Assembly: GCA_034336665.1 (NCBI GenBank)
Contig: CM067585.1
Coordinates: 2,723,731 to 2,787,730 of the forward strand
DNA: 64,000 nucleotides
Source: Luscinia megarhynchos
Lineage: Eukaryota > Chordata > Aves > Passeriformes > Turdidae
Direction of reading: 5' to 3'
Below are positions 11,314 through 21,769 of the stretch, piece by piece. Both the position numbers and the translations under genes were made by a program. Numbering within the stretch: position 1 is the first letter of the stretch; every line of letters starts with the position of its first letter. The notes below the pieces were generated by a model, which saw only the letters and a program-made list of their open reading frames with translations, was not told the DNA's origin and did no database searches.

Positions 11314-14300
11314 CTGGGAACAACAGGGAGGAAGTGGAGAGTTAACAAGTGCAAGAGCCAAAGCCCAGGTTGTACATCTCAGGAGATCAGTAGCAATTTC
11401 CCCTTATCCAGCACGCAGCCCCTGACAGCCAGGACACAAAGACACTGGGAAGAGCCAGAGCAACACAGTGCACTGGAACTACAAGTGAGCTTACACACAC
11501 CAGTATAAGCACTCTGCTGGATTCTTGTTTCAGAAATCACCAGATTGGGTTGGACAGTCCTTACTCTCTACAGAATCCTCAAAGGAAACAAGAAACCTCT
11601 CAAATGAATGTTCCTAATCTGTCAGCCCAGAACATGTCATGTCCTTTCTCTGTCTCAGCTCCTCACTCTCCTGGTGCTGCAGATTGGAGGCAGGGAAGAC
11701 ACAGAAGGGAAATGTACTGTTGCCTTCTCTCATGCTTCTTGTCCAAAGTCTCATCACATTCACACCATGAGAAAAAAAGGCCTCTGGTGCACTCCTCTGC
11801 TCTCTCTGCCCTATCTGCTGAGCAGCAGAAACCTTTCCTGAGGAGATAAAATACCTAAAACAGAAACCAAACCAAACCAAACAGCAAAACCCACAAAAAA
11901 ACCCCTAAACCCTCAAAATCTCCCCACAAACCCAACCTATGATCTCTACAGGCTGAAGATTTCACAGCAGGACAGAACAAGCCCAGGAATGATCCAGTTC
12001 ACAGCATGTGATCCATCCACTCCAGGCCCATCTCTGCAATCTCAGAGCTGCAGATGGGCTCTGGCTACAGCAGCTGTCTCTTTCCCTGGCAGGATGGGAG
12101 AGGGCCCAGTGTCCCAGCAGGGATCTGGATGCTGGGGCAACCAGACAGTCCACACAAACACTTCCCAGATAAAGTTTTAGTGGTCACCAGTGACCTGGGC
12201 TAAGCAGCAATTCTATTTTACAACGGAAGACAAGAATGAACTGCTGACAGAGATGAAAAACAGTATACCTCAATTTACCAGACTGTTTCTGCAGAGGTGA
12301 TACCAAAGCCCTATTGATGGGCTCTTCTCCACACACATGAACAAAATCCAGGATGGTGCACATCTATTAAATTATCCTACAGACTTGCATACAAAAGGTC
12401 TCTCATCTCTCGAGGGACATTCCCTGGATAAGAATTGCTGAGGCCTGTTCTGCAAGTTAAACTGCTAAATACCTCAAAGTTCTTCTGCCATTCTCGTTCT
12501 CGTTTAGCTTTTTCTTGTGCTTCAATTTCCTCTTCCCTCTGCCGCTTCCTGGAAGGGAAGCCACAAGTTACAAACCCACAAACCCATCTACTTTAAAAAG
12601 CAAGAGAATACTTTCAAAGCATCTTGGATATCTCTTCTAATTTTTTGGCAGATTACAGAAGAGATAAATATGCACACCTAAGATAGCACAGCAAAAAGAA
12701 TTTGGTTTCAAATTTGGTTGAGCAGGGAGCAGAGAAGATGGTTTGGCCCCAATGACAGAAGGTGTACAATTAGGGAGTTGGCTTCTCTTGCTCAGCAAAA
12801 CAAGCTGGATTTCTTTATCCAAGAAGCTGGACTTCACTCTAGTGTTAAGTCTCTAGAACTGCTGAGGGTACATGTTCTCAGAAGTGAATAACCAGTTCAG
12901 CATGCAAAGTACAAATTACACTTTTAAACTCCTACTTTTCACCTGTAATCCAAAGCAGTGTCCTACAGCCACCTCCCACCTCACTGACCAGCACAGAACC
13001 CTGCTGCAGGAAGTGTATTTGCAGTGACCACTCAGGCATCATGTGATCAAAATACCTCAAATAGTTCAGCATTACACATTGCACAGGGTATTTCTGGGAC
13101 TTAAATAAAATTAAAATTCAATCCTTTGAATGCTAATAGCATGTGTCACCATTTCACTGTTGTGGCTGGCCTCCATGTGCACACATAAGAGCATATAAAA
13201 TATATTGACATCTTCAGCACAGGAGGGCAAATTTCCTGTGTGCTTTTCTCAAGCACAGGGCTCTACAACCCACAGGCCACCCAGAGAAGTGGCAGAATCC
13301 ACACTATTGGAAATCAGCTTGACAGGACCCTTGTTAAACTCATCCAAGGCTCTGCTTTCAGCAGGAGGTCAGACCAGATGATCTCCAGAGGCTCATTCCA
13401 ATTTAGACTCTTCTAAGACTCATCCCTTATCTTCTCTGAGGAAGCATGAGGGGGAAGAAGAGTCTGAATTCACAAGCAGAACATCATTTGTACCTTTCGT
13501 GCATTTCTTTTGCTTCTCTTTCTTTCCTCTTAATTTCCAGTTCAGCAAAGAGCTTCATTGTCTGTTTGTATACAGCTTGTTTGAACTGCAAAACACAAAT
13601 CCACTCTTAAAATAAAGCCTATCAACATAGTTAAAGTCTGTTTTACATACAAATGTAAGAAGCTAAGAAGAAAGCAAGCCACATAACCCTTATCCTGCCC
13701 TGACAACAGCAGCAGCAGCACAAAAAAAGGTATAAACCACTGCTGATTAAATTCTGGCCCTGGTACCAGAAAACAACTGCATATTAACCTCATATTAGTC
13801 TCATTTAAATTTGTATTCACAAAGCTGTGCCTAAACAGAACTGCTCATTTCAAACCCTCTTATTCTTGAGTTAAGTCTTGCATTGTTACATTTTACAAAA
13901 AAAAAGGCAAAATGGTCACAGTTTTAGAAAGTAATTATCCAGCAGATCTTCTTGATGTGCTGCAAAAATCTAGCATTGGCTTCCCAGTATGAAATTAATG
14001 CGCTTAAACCAATCTTCATTACTAAAGAAGAGCAAGAGACTTCTTAAAAATGAAAAATACGATTGTTATGGGGTTATGGGGTTACTGTGGTCATACTGAA
14101 GAAATCACTTTCCAGGAAAAAAAAGGGCAATGAGAGTAATGAAATCAATGTTTGGTTATCACCTATCATTGTTACAGCCTCTAATATTGCTGGACTTCTT
14201 GATTTCAGAAGCCAGGTAAGAACTAAGTTATGCCAGCCCTTTTTAATACAAGTGGTTTGCTGCAGAACAGCACATTTGTCCCTCAGCGCTGCATGAATGA

Positions 14301-17300
14301 AACTGCTCTCATTAAAAATCACAAGCTCATTTTAGCCACACTGCAGTGAGTGCTACACATGCTTCTGCCAGCAGCAGGAATGCCATGGTTCCAGCAGTCA
14401 GAAGACAAGAAATTCAAATAAAAATAGAGTGCATGATGCACAAGCAATGAAGACTTGCTTTGAGGAAAGAACAGGATATTTTGATCTATATAATCTCACA
14501 ATCTATTTTCTCTTTACACTACAGTGAAGCTATTTTCCACAGTACACAGGCATCACCTGACACACAATACTCTACAGTGGCTAAGCAGAATTTGTTCTTC
14601 TGTAAATGTAAGGGTTTACAGCATTAACAAGTCTAATAAATACTTCTGTACTGGCTTGGAATCTTTATTCCTCAAAACACATTTTGTACTCTGCAGTTTC
14701 TCTAAACATAGTATGACTTACAACTTCAGGATCATCCTCCTCTACAGTGGGAGGTTTTCCATCCTTCTTCAGCTGCTTCTTTTTTTCTTTCACCTAAAGA
14801 TTAAGAACAAAAATAAGAGCCTCAAAAATTTCGTAGGGCTTACATAATTGTATCCAAGTGGTTCTGCATTCCTATTCCAATGTATAGAAAGAACTGCTCT
14901 TGATGAATGTTTTGTTTTACACCAAATCCTCCTAGGCCCAGATAAGCACATACAAGATTATTATGACATGAACTGTAGTAATTAAAAATACTGTGTTGGA
15001 TACTATTCCTTCAACATAATCCCTTTTGGTTTCTTGAAAGATATATTCTTCTTCAATATACACCATCCAAACCAGCAAGAAAGTTTATTTTGTTTCATGA
15101 TATTCAAGTGACTACGAATGAACAGAACATTAAGTGTTCCTTGTGTTTAGAGTATCTGAGTTCTCCTGTATCATCTGCTTCCCCAAGCTTTCTGTGTTTT
15201 AATCTACCCACATCACTCTAACCTCTTGGCCAATGCAATCCAAGCTCCTTTTCTTATCTTATAGGTCAATATGCCCCAAACCTCCCAGTCTCCTGCTGTC
15301 ACCACCTATTCTCTTCCACCTATACATATCTCAACTGCATCATTCATTCACAGACTTGGAAAAAAATATTTAGGTCAGATCATGTGGTCTGACCTGATTA
15401 TTTCAAGTACTGAATTTCACTGAATTATCTTGCACTGAGCTCAACAGCAGTCCTGGACACAGCAGGCTTGCTTCTGCTGTGAAGAGCTTGGGCCCACCTG
15501 CACAGTGCCATTACAAGGTTTGCTCAGTTTAGTGACCTAAGCATACCAAAAAGTGAAATACAAACAACTGATTACCACCCACCCACAACTCTGGATGTTC
15601 CCACAGAATACTCACAGTGTGTTCCACATATTCTTTTCCTGCCTGTATCACATCCAAGGCTCTCTTCTTCTGTTCCTGATCTAGCAGCAGCTTGTAAGCT
15701 TTATCTACAGCTAACAAAAAGCATCAATATTAATAGCACCAGTAGTCATGTTCACAAGACATCACAAGACTGCTACTTGTTGGCATTACTAATTTGGCTT
15801 CTAGAATTTGTGGAGATCATTTGTTTGGCAGCCTGTTTTGTTACTAAATACATCTAGGAAAGTGATAACATGATTAGTTGAATGAGTTTTGGGGTACAGT
15901 AATGGCAGGAACTGTCTGATACCTTCTGGAGGGAACAGGTGAAAGCATCAGTCCCACCAGCTGTAGTTATGGGCATGAACACCTTACTGTGATGCAAACA
16001 CACACCCAAAACCACCACTCTACTTCTGTCATATGGCCTTTGAATAAAATCTAATGCAGAGATTAAACAGTTTTTCTTGAACAATCCCAAAACTCCATGA
16101 AGATGTCTGTCCCTGTTGTAACATGACAATGGCATTGTTGCCACCTAGTGCCACCTGCTGAAATGCCACCACCTCACAGCTGCTGCTTTTGCCCCAGCTA
16201 AAGCCCCTCTACAGCAACCCTTCTGTGCCCTCCACCCCAATGAACTCTTAAACCAGCACCAGAAAAGCTGCAACTACTAAACCAGAGCAGCCCAGAGAAT
16301 GAGTATTACCTTCAAATGCCTTCTGGGCTCTATCTGCATCATCTTGGTTTTTGTCTGGATGCACCAATATTGACAACTGCAAGAAAAAGGATCTTGCTAT
16401 CAAGATCATGGTAAAAGATGAAGTGTATTTCAGAGATTTTTGAGAGAAGGGAATTAGTCTCAGACAGAAAGAATCCAAAGAGATCACATTCCTTTGTACA
16501 TGGACAAACCAGCTGACAACATGTGTAAGTATGTGCCAGTACAAGCTGGTAGAACAAACAATCCCTGTAACAAAAATGCTGTCCAAGAAAAGCTACAGCT
16601 TGTGATGAGAGGAACAATTTGACAGCCCTCAGCTGCAGTGCCTGGGCTGATACGAACCCCTTGGTCATCCAAGATTTGTATCATTGGTCTTGACAGGAAA
16701 CAAACATAAAAAGATAATCTTCAACCAAGTCTCTCAAGGAGTTCTCCAGCATCCCCAAGGCTGTCCAAACACCCAACTATTTAAGAGTGGTCATTTTTCC
16801 TTAGGCTGTTTTACTGAAAGTTAAGAAAACTCCTGCCTGTACTCTACCTGGCAGAGACAGGACATGGACCACTACCATCCTGAGGGGAACTTGCTGGAAA
16901 CCACATCCTCTACATCCCACTTTCAGAAAGTTATTTCAAACTTTCCCCATATGGCTTCTTTTTTATATAGACCTTTTAATTCTGCCATTGCTGTACAGAG
17001 CAGCAACTGAAAGTGTTTTACTGCTGAAGTATACAAAATAACCACAGGTTATTTGCCTGCTTGTAGCTTCCAGGAAAAGGTTTGCCTTCAGTCCTGTACA
17101 GATTTACTTCAGCCAGTGCCTTTTTTCCCCACTTTGTTGGCTGTTCCACATTCTACACTTAGGTGTTTGATTTCTTCAATGCACAATTACATGCACATTT
17201 TACATTTCATTACCTTGAATTCAAAACATCCCCCTGTAGTATTTTACTAGCCCCAAGCTGAGAGGGTCACACTTTATTGTCTTGCACAAGTGAAAAGTCA

Positions 17301-20300
17301 TCAGACCAAAAAGTTATCCTCTCACTTCCCGTATACAGCAGTAGTCCATATCCTGTTCCTCTGCCATCCAGCATCCTCTTATCTAAAGAAACTCACACCA
17401 TTAATTCAGGTGGAGGCAGCAGCCCTCCAAATACTGTTTCTTTGCTGTATGCACTGATTAAACTCAAAACTTTTCTTGCAGGTCTGTCAGCAGAGGGAGG
17501 CTGAGGTAACGTTTCCTATGTTGCAGACCTGCCAGTAAGCAGGGCTGCCTCTTTTCCAAGTAACCAAGCCACTAAAAATGACCACGGAAATTCTTAAATC
17601 TCTGAGAAAATCTGGATCCAAGTCCATATATTTGAGAAAAATATCTTTTGATCTTAATTTTGAACTCAAGCTCAAGAGTCTGATTATGGCTATATTAGCT
17701 TGCAATAGCCCCATCATGCACAGCACAGGCAAAGCCGCCTCTCATGCTTGGACCAGGGACATTGCTGCAGCTCTCCTCCTGTTGATACAAGCAGTGTTCT
17801 ATCCATTTCTGTAAAAAATAGACACCCCTCTACCCAGATGCAGCTTTGCTACCATTTTTCTTGTGCCCACACCCAGCTGCACAATCTCTACTTCCCTTCC
17901 ACAGACTTTGAGTGCCAAAGCTGAATGAAATACCTGTCGGAATCTTTTCTTTATCTCTTCATCTGTGGCTTCAGGATCCATCTGCAACACCTAAAAGAGA
18001 CCATGAAAGAAGAGCAAGTTTGATGCTACTCTCTATGTTTTAGGCTCCTGTCATCAAGCTCTAACACTCTCATGAGGAGTGGCTGAAGTCACTGGTTTGT
18101 TCAGCCTGAAGAAGAGGAGGCTGAGGAGAGAACTCATTACACTCCAACATCCTTCCAAGGGGCAGCTCAGGGGCAGTTACTGATCTCTTCACTGTCATGA
18201 CCAGTGACAGGACATGAGGAAACTGCATAAAACTGAGTTAGGAGAGGTTTAAGTTGGGTACCAGGAAAGGTTCTTCCCTCCCCCAGAGGGTGCTGGCACT
18301 GCCCAGGCTCCCCAGGGAATGGGCACGGCCCTGAGGCTGCCAGAGCTCCAGGGATGGACAGGGGGATTGCTGGGGGCTGGGCAGGGACATCTGGGCTGGA
18401 TGATCCTGGTGGGTGCCTTTCAACCCAGCATATTCTAAGATTCTGTCACTCTTGGTTCACTGGTACACAGACACATAGCAGAAAGCTCGCCCCACGACAG
18501 GAATTATCACTGAGTAAAACAGAAACATTTCACAATCTATTTGATATTTGTGACACTACTTTCAGCAATGCTAGATTCCTCTGGCTATGCCAGTGTCCTT
18601 TCTATTCAAGTTTTGTGTAGACAGCTACAACCCATGAAGGTCTGAACCTTCCACCAGTCCCATAGCAACGCTCAGTCTGACAGAAACAAAAGCATACAGT
18701 GCTTTGAGGGACAATGTCAGGTCACTCAGAATGCTGGACAGGAAACATAGTACTTTATATGAATTTATTAATTTTATCATTTTAAAGAAGACAATAGAGT
18801 TTTACTGCTTGGTTTCCATAAGTGACACCACTTGTTTATTGATCTTTACAGATGTAGCAGAGTTTAGGAACTCTTTCGTGAATTAATTTCCTGAATGTAA
18901 GATTTAAGCAACAAGTGATCAGATGCACACTGGTCTGACTCAGATAACCTGTAAATAAAAAACACAGGGAAAGCTACAGTCTACTCTGAAGCAGTTTTCT
19001 TAATTTACTTAATTTTACTTATACAAAAAATATACAAAACTGAATGTTGTCAAAGTGAATCTGCTGACTCATCTGACCATCTGCTGACCATCTCTAACCA
19101 GCCCTGAATTGGGACTACAAAAAGCACCTGAGGCTTGAAAAAGGCAGCAAAGATGACACCAGGAAGGAATACACCCAGGGCAAGCCAAATCCAGATGAAT
19201 ACCATATTGCTTTACTGTCTTCCCCAGGCTTTCCTACTTCCTAAGACTTTATAACTGACTGCAACTGGAATCAAACACTATAAAGTGGATTATCCATTAC
19301 CCACTGGGGTCTCAGAGACTACCCACTGGTGTGACCTCTGAGAGACCTTTTCTTATCTATCCTCTATACAAGTTTAGTGGGATGAATACAATGAACATCC
19401 AAAATAAAAAACCTGCCAAGCTGCTACCTCCAGCTACTACCTCCCTGTCCAGACAAATCATCCACTTCTGTTGTATGAGGGAAATGTGACACTATACAGT
19501 TTGTGCTGCCATCAAACACTGAGAAAGACAGTGAGCACATACACACCATCCTGCTGACTTCTGCAAACCTCCTGCACAGTAATCTGTACCCAAGAGAATT
19601 TTCTTCTTTCCTTTTGTTGTGTTTTACTGGAATAAATACTCAGGAAATTAGGAAGCTCATACACCAATTTAGAAAGGAAGACAGAATGTTGAAACTAACC
19701 TCAAAAGGGTTCAAGTTGAAATATGAAGATCCAGGTCGGGTCAGCCGGTCAATTTGGTTTTTGGATGTTAAAACAGAGTCTCGTTTTTCAATCTGCTTTA
19801 CCTAAAGAACAAGAGAGACCCGTATGAACTGACCATGATAGCACCCTTACCTGTTTATTCCATGTTAGCACACCAGTCATCCTTCTCCTGTACTACAATT
19901 CATAATGCCTCTTACTGACCCCCAGCCTGTAGTTATTTTCTCAGGCACTAGCAGCACATATTTTTTAGCCTTTCCTACAGCCCAGCAGTATTTTCAGCAT
20001 CACATTTTAACTATAAAAAATGCAGCACAACAGTTCTGTCTGTTTCTTCTAAGTCCTGCTCTTCCCTCCTCCTCATGCACCTCCAGCAGTTCTGTCACTG
20101 TGATTCCTTGGAAACCACGGCATTAACACTCTTAACCTGTTGTTGGCAGTGCAGCCCTTTAAACACGTTAACTGATACTGATGCGAACACACAAACACAC
20201 TTTACTCCGACCACAGGTTATTTAGCTCCGTTTGACTCTTCACAGCACTATGCCGAACCAAACCATGTATTTATATTTATGTTCACCTTTTTTTAAAGCA

Positions 20301-20761
20301 ACGTGCATCCACCGAACCGGCACAGGGTGTGTGCGGGCAGCTCAGGGAACACGCTGGGGCCGCTGTGCCCCACAGCGGGCCCGGCCCGGTGACAGTTTGC
20401 CCACAGCCAGGCCGAGCAGGAGCGCGGCGGGGCCGCGCGCAGGCAGCGTGAGCGCGCAGCTGCCCCCAGGCCCGGCCCAGCGGCTCCCGTCCCCAGCCAC
20501 CAGCGGGGCTGTGCGAGGCCGGGCCGAGCACGGACCCACCGGCACTCGGCACTCGCCCACTCCCTGCCCAGACAGCGCCGATAGCGGCTCCGCCCGTCCC
20601 GCCCGCCGGCGGCCCCCGCCCCCGGCAGAGCCCGGCTCCGCACGGCCCGCGGCTCCCGGGGCGGGGGCGGCCGGGGGCGCGGCCGGTACCTCATTGTAGA
20701 AGGTCAGGAACGCGTCCTCGGCCGCACCCGCGCCCGTGCCGGGCCCCGCCGCCGCCGCCAT
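11191..20761 (-). CDS. DNAJC8: DnaJ homolog subfamily C member 8 (whole gene, nine coding exons)
   Basis: Nuclear J-domain co-chaperone of the spliceosome (also called SPF31). J proteins stimulate Hsp70 ATPase through their HPD motif. Joining exons 20690-20761, 19700-19801, 17934-17990, 16310-16376, 15616-15710, 14722-14793, 13494-13585, 12473-12548 and 11191-11313 gives 756 bases with every junction in phase and GT/AG at every intron: 251 residues (human 253). The J domain spans roughly residues 57-124 with HPD at 83-85. The region after about 130 is highly charged and predicted helical ([16 protein letters not shown]), and the C-terminus [16 protein letters not shown] matches the family. 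The ATG at 20761 is chosen because the N-terminus (MAAAAGPG) then resembles the human Ala/Gly-rich start; a GTG further up is not needed. The gene shares a 253-bp divergent promoter with ATP5IF1. Confidence 0.97.
11862..11935. repeat. A/C-rich low-complexity tract (AAACC-type)
   Basis: Runs of AAACC units followed by A/C-rich text inside the last DNAJC8 intron. On the DNAJC8 strand this is a T/G-rich tract. Confidence 0.6.
12473..12548 (-). CDS. DNAJC8: DNAJC8 coding exon 8 (residues 186-211)
   Basis: Encodes the Arg/Glu/Lys-rich segment [20 protein letters not shown] then QKNFE. 76 bases, donor GAG|GTATTT. Confidence 0.94.
13276..13424 (+). mobile_element. CR1 LINE 3' fragment in a DNAJC8 intron
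   Basis: Contains the CR1 3' signature CAGGAGGTCAGACCAGATGA followed by TCTCCAGAGG and a decayed ending. It lies antisense to DNAJC8 between coding exons 7 and 8. Diverged, so an old insertion. Confidence 0.75.
13494..13585 (-). CDS. DNAJC8: DNAJC8 coding exon 7 (residues 156-185)
   Basis: Encodes [20 protein letters not shown] and the following charged helix to MHE. 92 bases, ends in phase 2. Confidence 0.95.
14722..14793 (-). CDS. DNAJC8: DNAJC8 coding exon 6 (residues 132-155)
   Basis: Encodes [20 protein letters not shown] and the acidic DDPEV end. 72 bases, phase 0, donor GTT|GTAAGT. Confidence 0.93.
15372..15395. repeat. Near-palindrome of two AGGTCA half-sites
   Basis: Arms AGGTCAGA (15372-15379) and TCTGACCT (15388-15395) are perfect reverse complements around an 8-base centre that itself partly pairs. 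It sits in the DNAJC8 intron between coding exons 5 and 6. Confidence 0.6.
15616..15710 (-). CDS. DNAJC8: DNAJC8 coding exon 5 (residues 100-131)
   Basis: Encodes [20 protein letters not shown] through YVEHT, the last helices of the J domain. Donor ACT|GTGAGT. Confidence 0.95.
16310..16376 (-). CDS. DNAJC8: DNAJC8 coding exon 4 (residues 78-99)
   Basis: Encodes [20 protein letters not shown] and carries the catalytic HPD loop at residues 83-85. Ends in phase 1. Confidence 0.96.
17934..17990 (-). CDS. DNAJC8: DNAJC8 coding exon 3 (residues 59-77)
   Basis: Encodes [19 protein letters not shown], helices I-II of the J domain. 57 bases, phase 0 on both sides, donor CAG|GTATTT. Confidence 0.95.
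18066..18448 (+). mobile_element. CR1 LINE 3' fragment in a DNAJC8 intron
   Basis: Carries typical sense CR1 text: TTCAGCCTGAAGAAGAGGAG, then CAGAGGGTGCTGGCACTGCC, CTCCAGGGATGG, CTGGATGATCCTGGTGGGTG, and ends in the CR1 tail ATTCTAAGATTCTGTC. It lies in the intron between coding exons 2 and 3, antisense to DNAJC8. Confidence 0.93.
19700..19801 (-). CDS. DNAJC8: DNAJC8 coding exon 2 (residues 25-58)
   Basis: Encodes [16 protein letters not shown] through YFNLNPFE, near identical to the mammalian protein. 102 bases, phase 0 on both sides. Confidence 0.95.
20690..20761 (-). CDS. DNAJC8: DNAJC8 coding exon 1 (residues 1-24)
   Basis: Encodes the Ala/Gly-rich start followed by [10 protein letters not shown], equivalent to human EEAFMTFYSE. 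Phase 0 donor GAG|GTACCG. The exon sits in the CpG island. Confidence 0.93.
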
Positions 20762-21014
20762 CGCCACCGACACGTGACCGCGGCGTCACCACACGTGACC
20801 GCGGCGCGCGCCGCAGTGACAAGCCCCACCCCCCCACGGCGCGTGGGCGGATTAGAAGCGCGCGCGGGCCCGGGGCCCCAACTTGTGACGTCACAGAGCC
20901 CGACGCCGGCGGCGGGGGCGGGAGGAAGGCGGGGCGGGGGCGGGGCTGCGGCTGCGCAGGCGCGGTGGGCGCGCCCGCCCGGCGGCTCGTCCGGCGCTCC
21001 AAGGGCAGGCGGCT
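20762..21014. promoter_or_regulatory. Divergent CpG-island promoter of DNAJC8 and ATP5IF1
   Basis: The two start codons are 253 bases apart in opposite directions within a CpG island that spans roughly 20360-21480. No TATA box is evident. Visible sites: two CACGTG E-boxes (20771-20776 and 20792-20797), a perfect cAMP-response element TGACGTCA (20886-20893), G/C boxes around 20921-20945, and an NRF1-like TGCGCAGGCGC (20953-20963). E-box, CRE and NRF1 sites are common in promoters of mitochondrial and housekeeping genes. Which site serves which gene is inference. Confidence 0.85.
20770..20806. repeat. Duplicated 16-bp unit carrying CACGTG E-boxes
   Basis: The unit ACACGTGACCGCGGCG occurs at 20770-20785 and again at 20791-20806, offset by 21 bases (two helical turns). 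It lies immediately upstream of the DNAJC8 ATG. Confidence 0.9.
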
Positions 21015-21110
21015 ATGGCGGCCGTGGCGGTGTTGGCGGCGCGGGGCGGCCTGCGAGGGGCTCTGCTGGTGCAGCAGCAGCGCTGGAGCTCGGGATCGGG
21101 CGCCGACCAG
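21015..21110 (+). CDS. ATP5IF1: ATP5IF1 exon 1 (presequence, residues 1-32)
   Basis: Encodes [20 protein letters not shown] and on to SSGSGADQ: basic, Ala/Leu-rich, no acidic residue until the end, as expected of a mitochondrial targeting peptide. Donor CAG|GTGGGT, phase 0. Confidence 0.9.
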
Positions 21111-21619
21111 GTGGGTGTTCCGAGAGTGTCTCTTCTGCCCTCCGTCTGTGCGTCCTCCCCTCAGCCCGTCCGTCCCCGTGTCCGTCGGTCTGTCGGCAGT
21201 CTGTCGCTTTGTCCCTCTGCCTGTCCGTCTGTCCTTCCGCGCTCACCGCCGTCTCTCCCGTAGCTGGGCGAGCTGGGGTAAAGGCGCTGGCAAGGGCGGA
21301 GGAGGCGGCGGGTCCATCCGCGAGGCCGGCGGTGCCTTCGGGAAGAAGCAGGCGGCGGAGGAGGAGCGGTACTTCAGGTGAGCGGGGCCCGGGCCTGCGG
21401 AGCCGCTCCCTGCCAGCCCGGGCAGCGCCCGGCCCGCCCCTCCGGCTGCGGGGCCACACTCGTGCCGTGCTCTCTTGCAGGGAAAAGGAGCGGGAGCAGC
21501 TCTCTGCCTTACGGAAACACCACGAGGAGGAGATCCACCACCACCAAAAAGAGATTGAGCGTCTGCAGAAGGAAATCGAGCGCCATAAGCATAAGATCAA
21601 GCAGCTTAAAGATGACTAA
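21015..21619 (+). CDS. ATP5IF1: ATPase inhibitory factor 1, three exons, apparent frameshift in exon 2
   Basis: Mitochondrial matrix protein that blocks ATP hydrolysis by F1Fo-ATP synthase when the matrix acidifies. Exons are 21015-21110, 21264-21377 and 21481-21619. Exon 1 gives an Arg-containing mitochondrial presequence; exon 2 gives a Gly-rich stretch and the inhibitory core [20 protein letters not shown]; exon 3 gives the His-rich antiparallel coiled coil ([20 protein letters not shown]) ending KQLKDD. Summed exon length is 349 bases, one more than a multiple of three: after LGELG the frame hits TAA at 21279-21281, while the conserved protein resumes in the next frame ([11 protein letters not shown]). 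Without the extra base the protein would be 115 residues (human 106). Everything else looks intact, so an indel in the GGGG run at 21275-21278, either a sequence error or a real allele, is the simplest reading. Confidence 0.93.
21136..21259 (+). repeat. Degenerate GTCC/GTCT tetranucleotide tract filling ATP5IF1 intron 1
   Basis: The 153-base intron consists largely of imperfect GTCCGTCTGTC-type units. It adds pyrimidines before the exon 2 acceptor. Confidence 0.7.
21264..21377 (+). CDS. ATP5IF1: ATP5IF1 exon 2 (inhibitory region, contains the frame break)
   Basis: Acceptor CCCGTAG|CTG. Five codons read LGELG, then one surplus base, then [18 protein letters not shown] and on to EEERYFR. Donor CAG|GTGAGC. 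From memory of the family, fish and frog proteins have DQLGELG followed by a [14 protein letters not shown] stretch, which supports both the acceptor and the surplus base. An alternative in-frame AG at 21293-21294 would skip the break but has a poor pyrimidine tract. Confidence 0.85.
21481..21619 (+). CDS. ATP5IF1: ATP5IF1 exon 3 (coiled coil)
   Basis: Encodes [20 protein letters not shown] and the heptad-patterned [20 protein letters not shown], then KDD and TAA. The histidines after RK correspond to the pH-sensing site of the family. Confidence 0.95.
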
Positions 21620-21765
21620 GCTGGTGCTGTTGTTGAATGTGCATGACCAATACTGATAATGGTGTAAAACAGCGTGAAGACTGTATTTTTTGGTCAACAT
21701 AATCCAAATCCATACAATTATGTCTGCAACAACATCAAATAAACTACTCAGCTTCACTTTCTTGC
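21620..21765 (+). other. ATP5IF1: ATP5IF1 3' UTR
   Basis: Short 3' UTR to a canonical AATAAA at 21738-21743. A second AATAAA at 22074-22079 could give a longer form ending near 22100. Confidence 0.75.
21738..21743 (+). terminator. ATP5IF1: ATP5IF1 poly(A) signal AATAAA
   Basis: Canonical hexamer 119 bases after the stop codon. Cleavage is expected around 21760. Confidence 0.75.
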
Positions 21766-21769
21766 TCAG

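Noticed and set aside
20293..20694. Long frames on both strands at 20.2-20.7 kb
   Set aside because: They lie in the DNAJC8 first intron CpG island, have biased composition and match no family.
20774..21619. 281-codon plus-strand open frame across the divergent promoter and into ATP5IF1
   Set aside because: Only its last 46 codons are real (ATP5IF1 exon 3). The rest is G+C-rich promoter and intron read-through across known splice sites.
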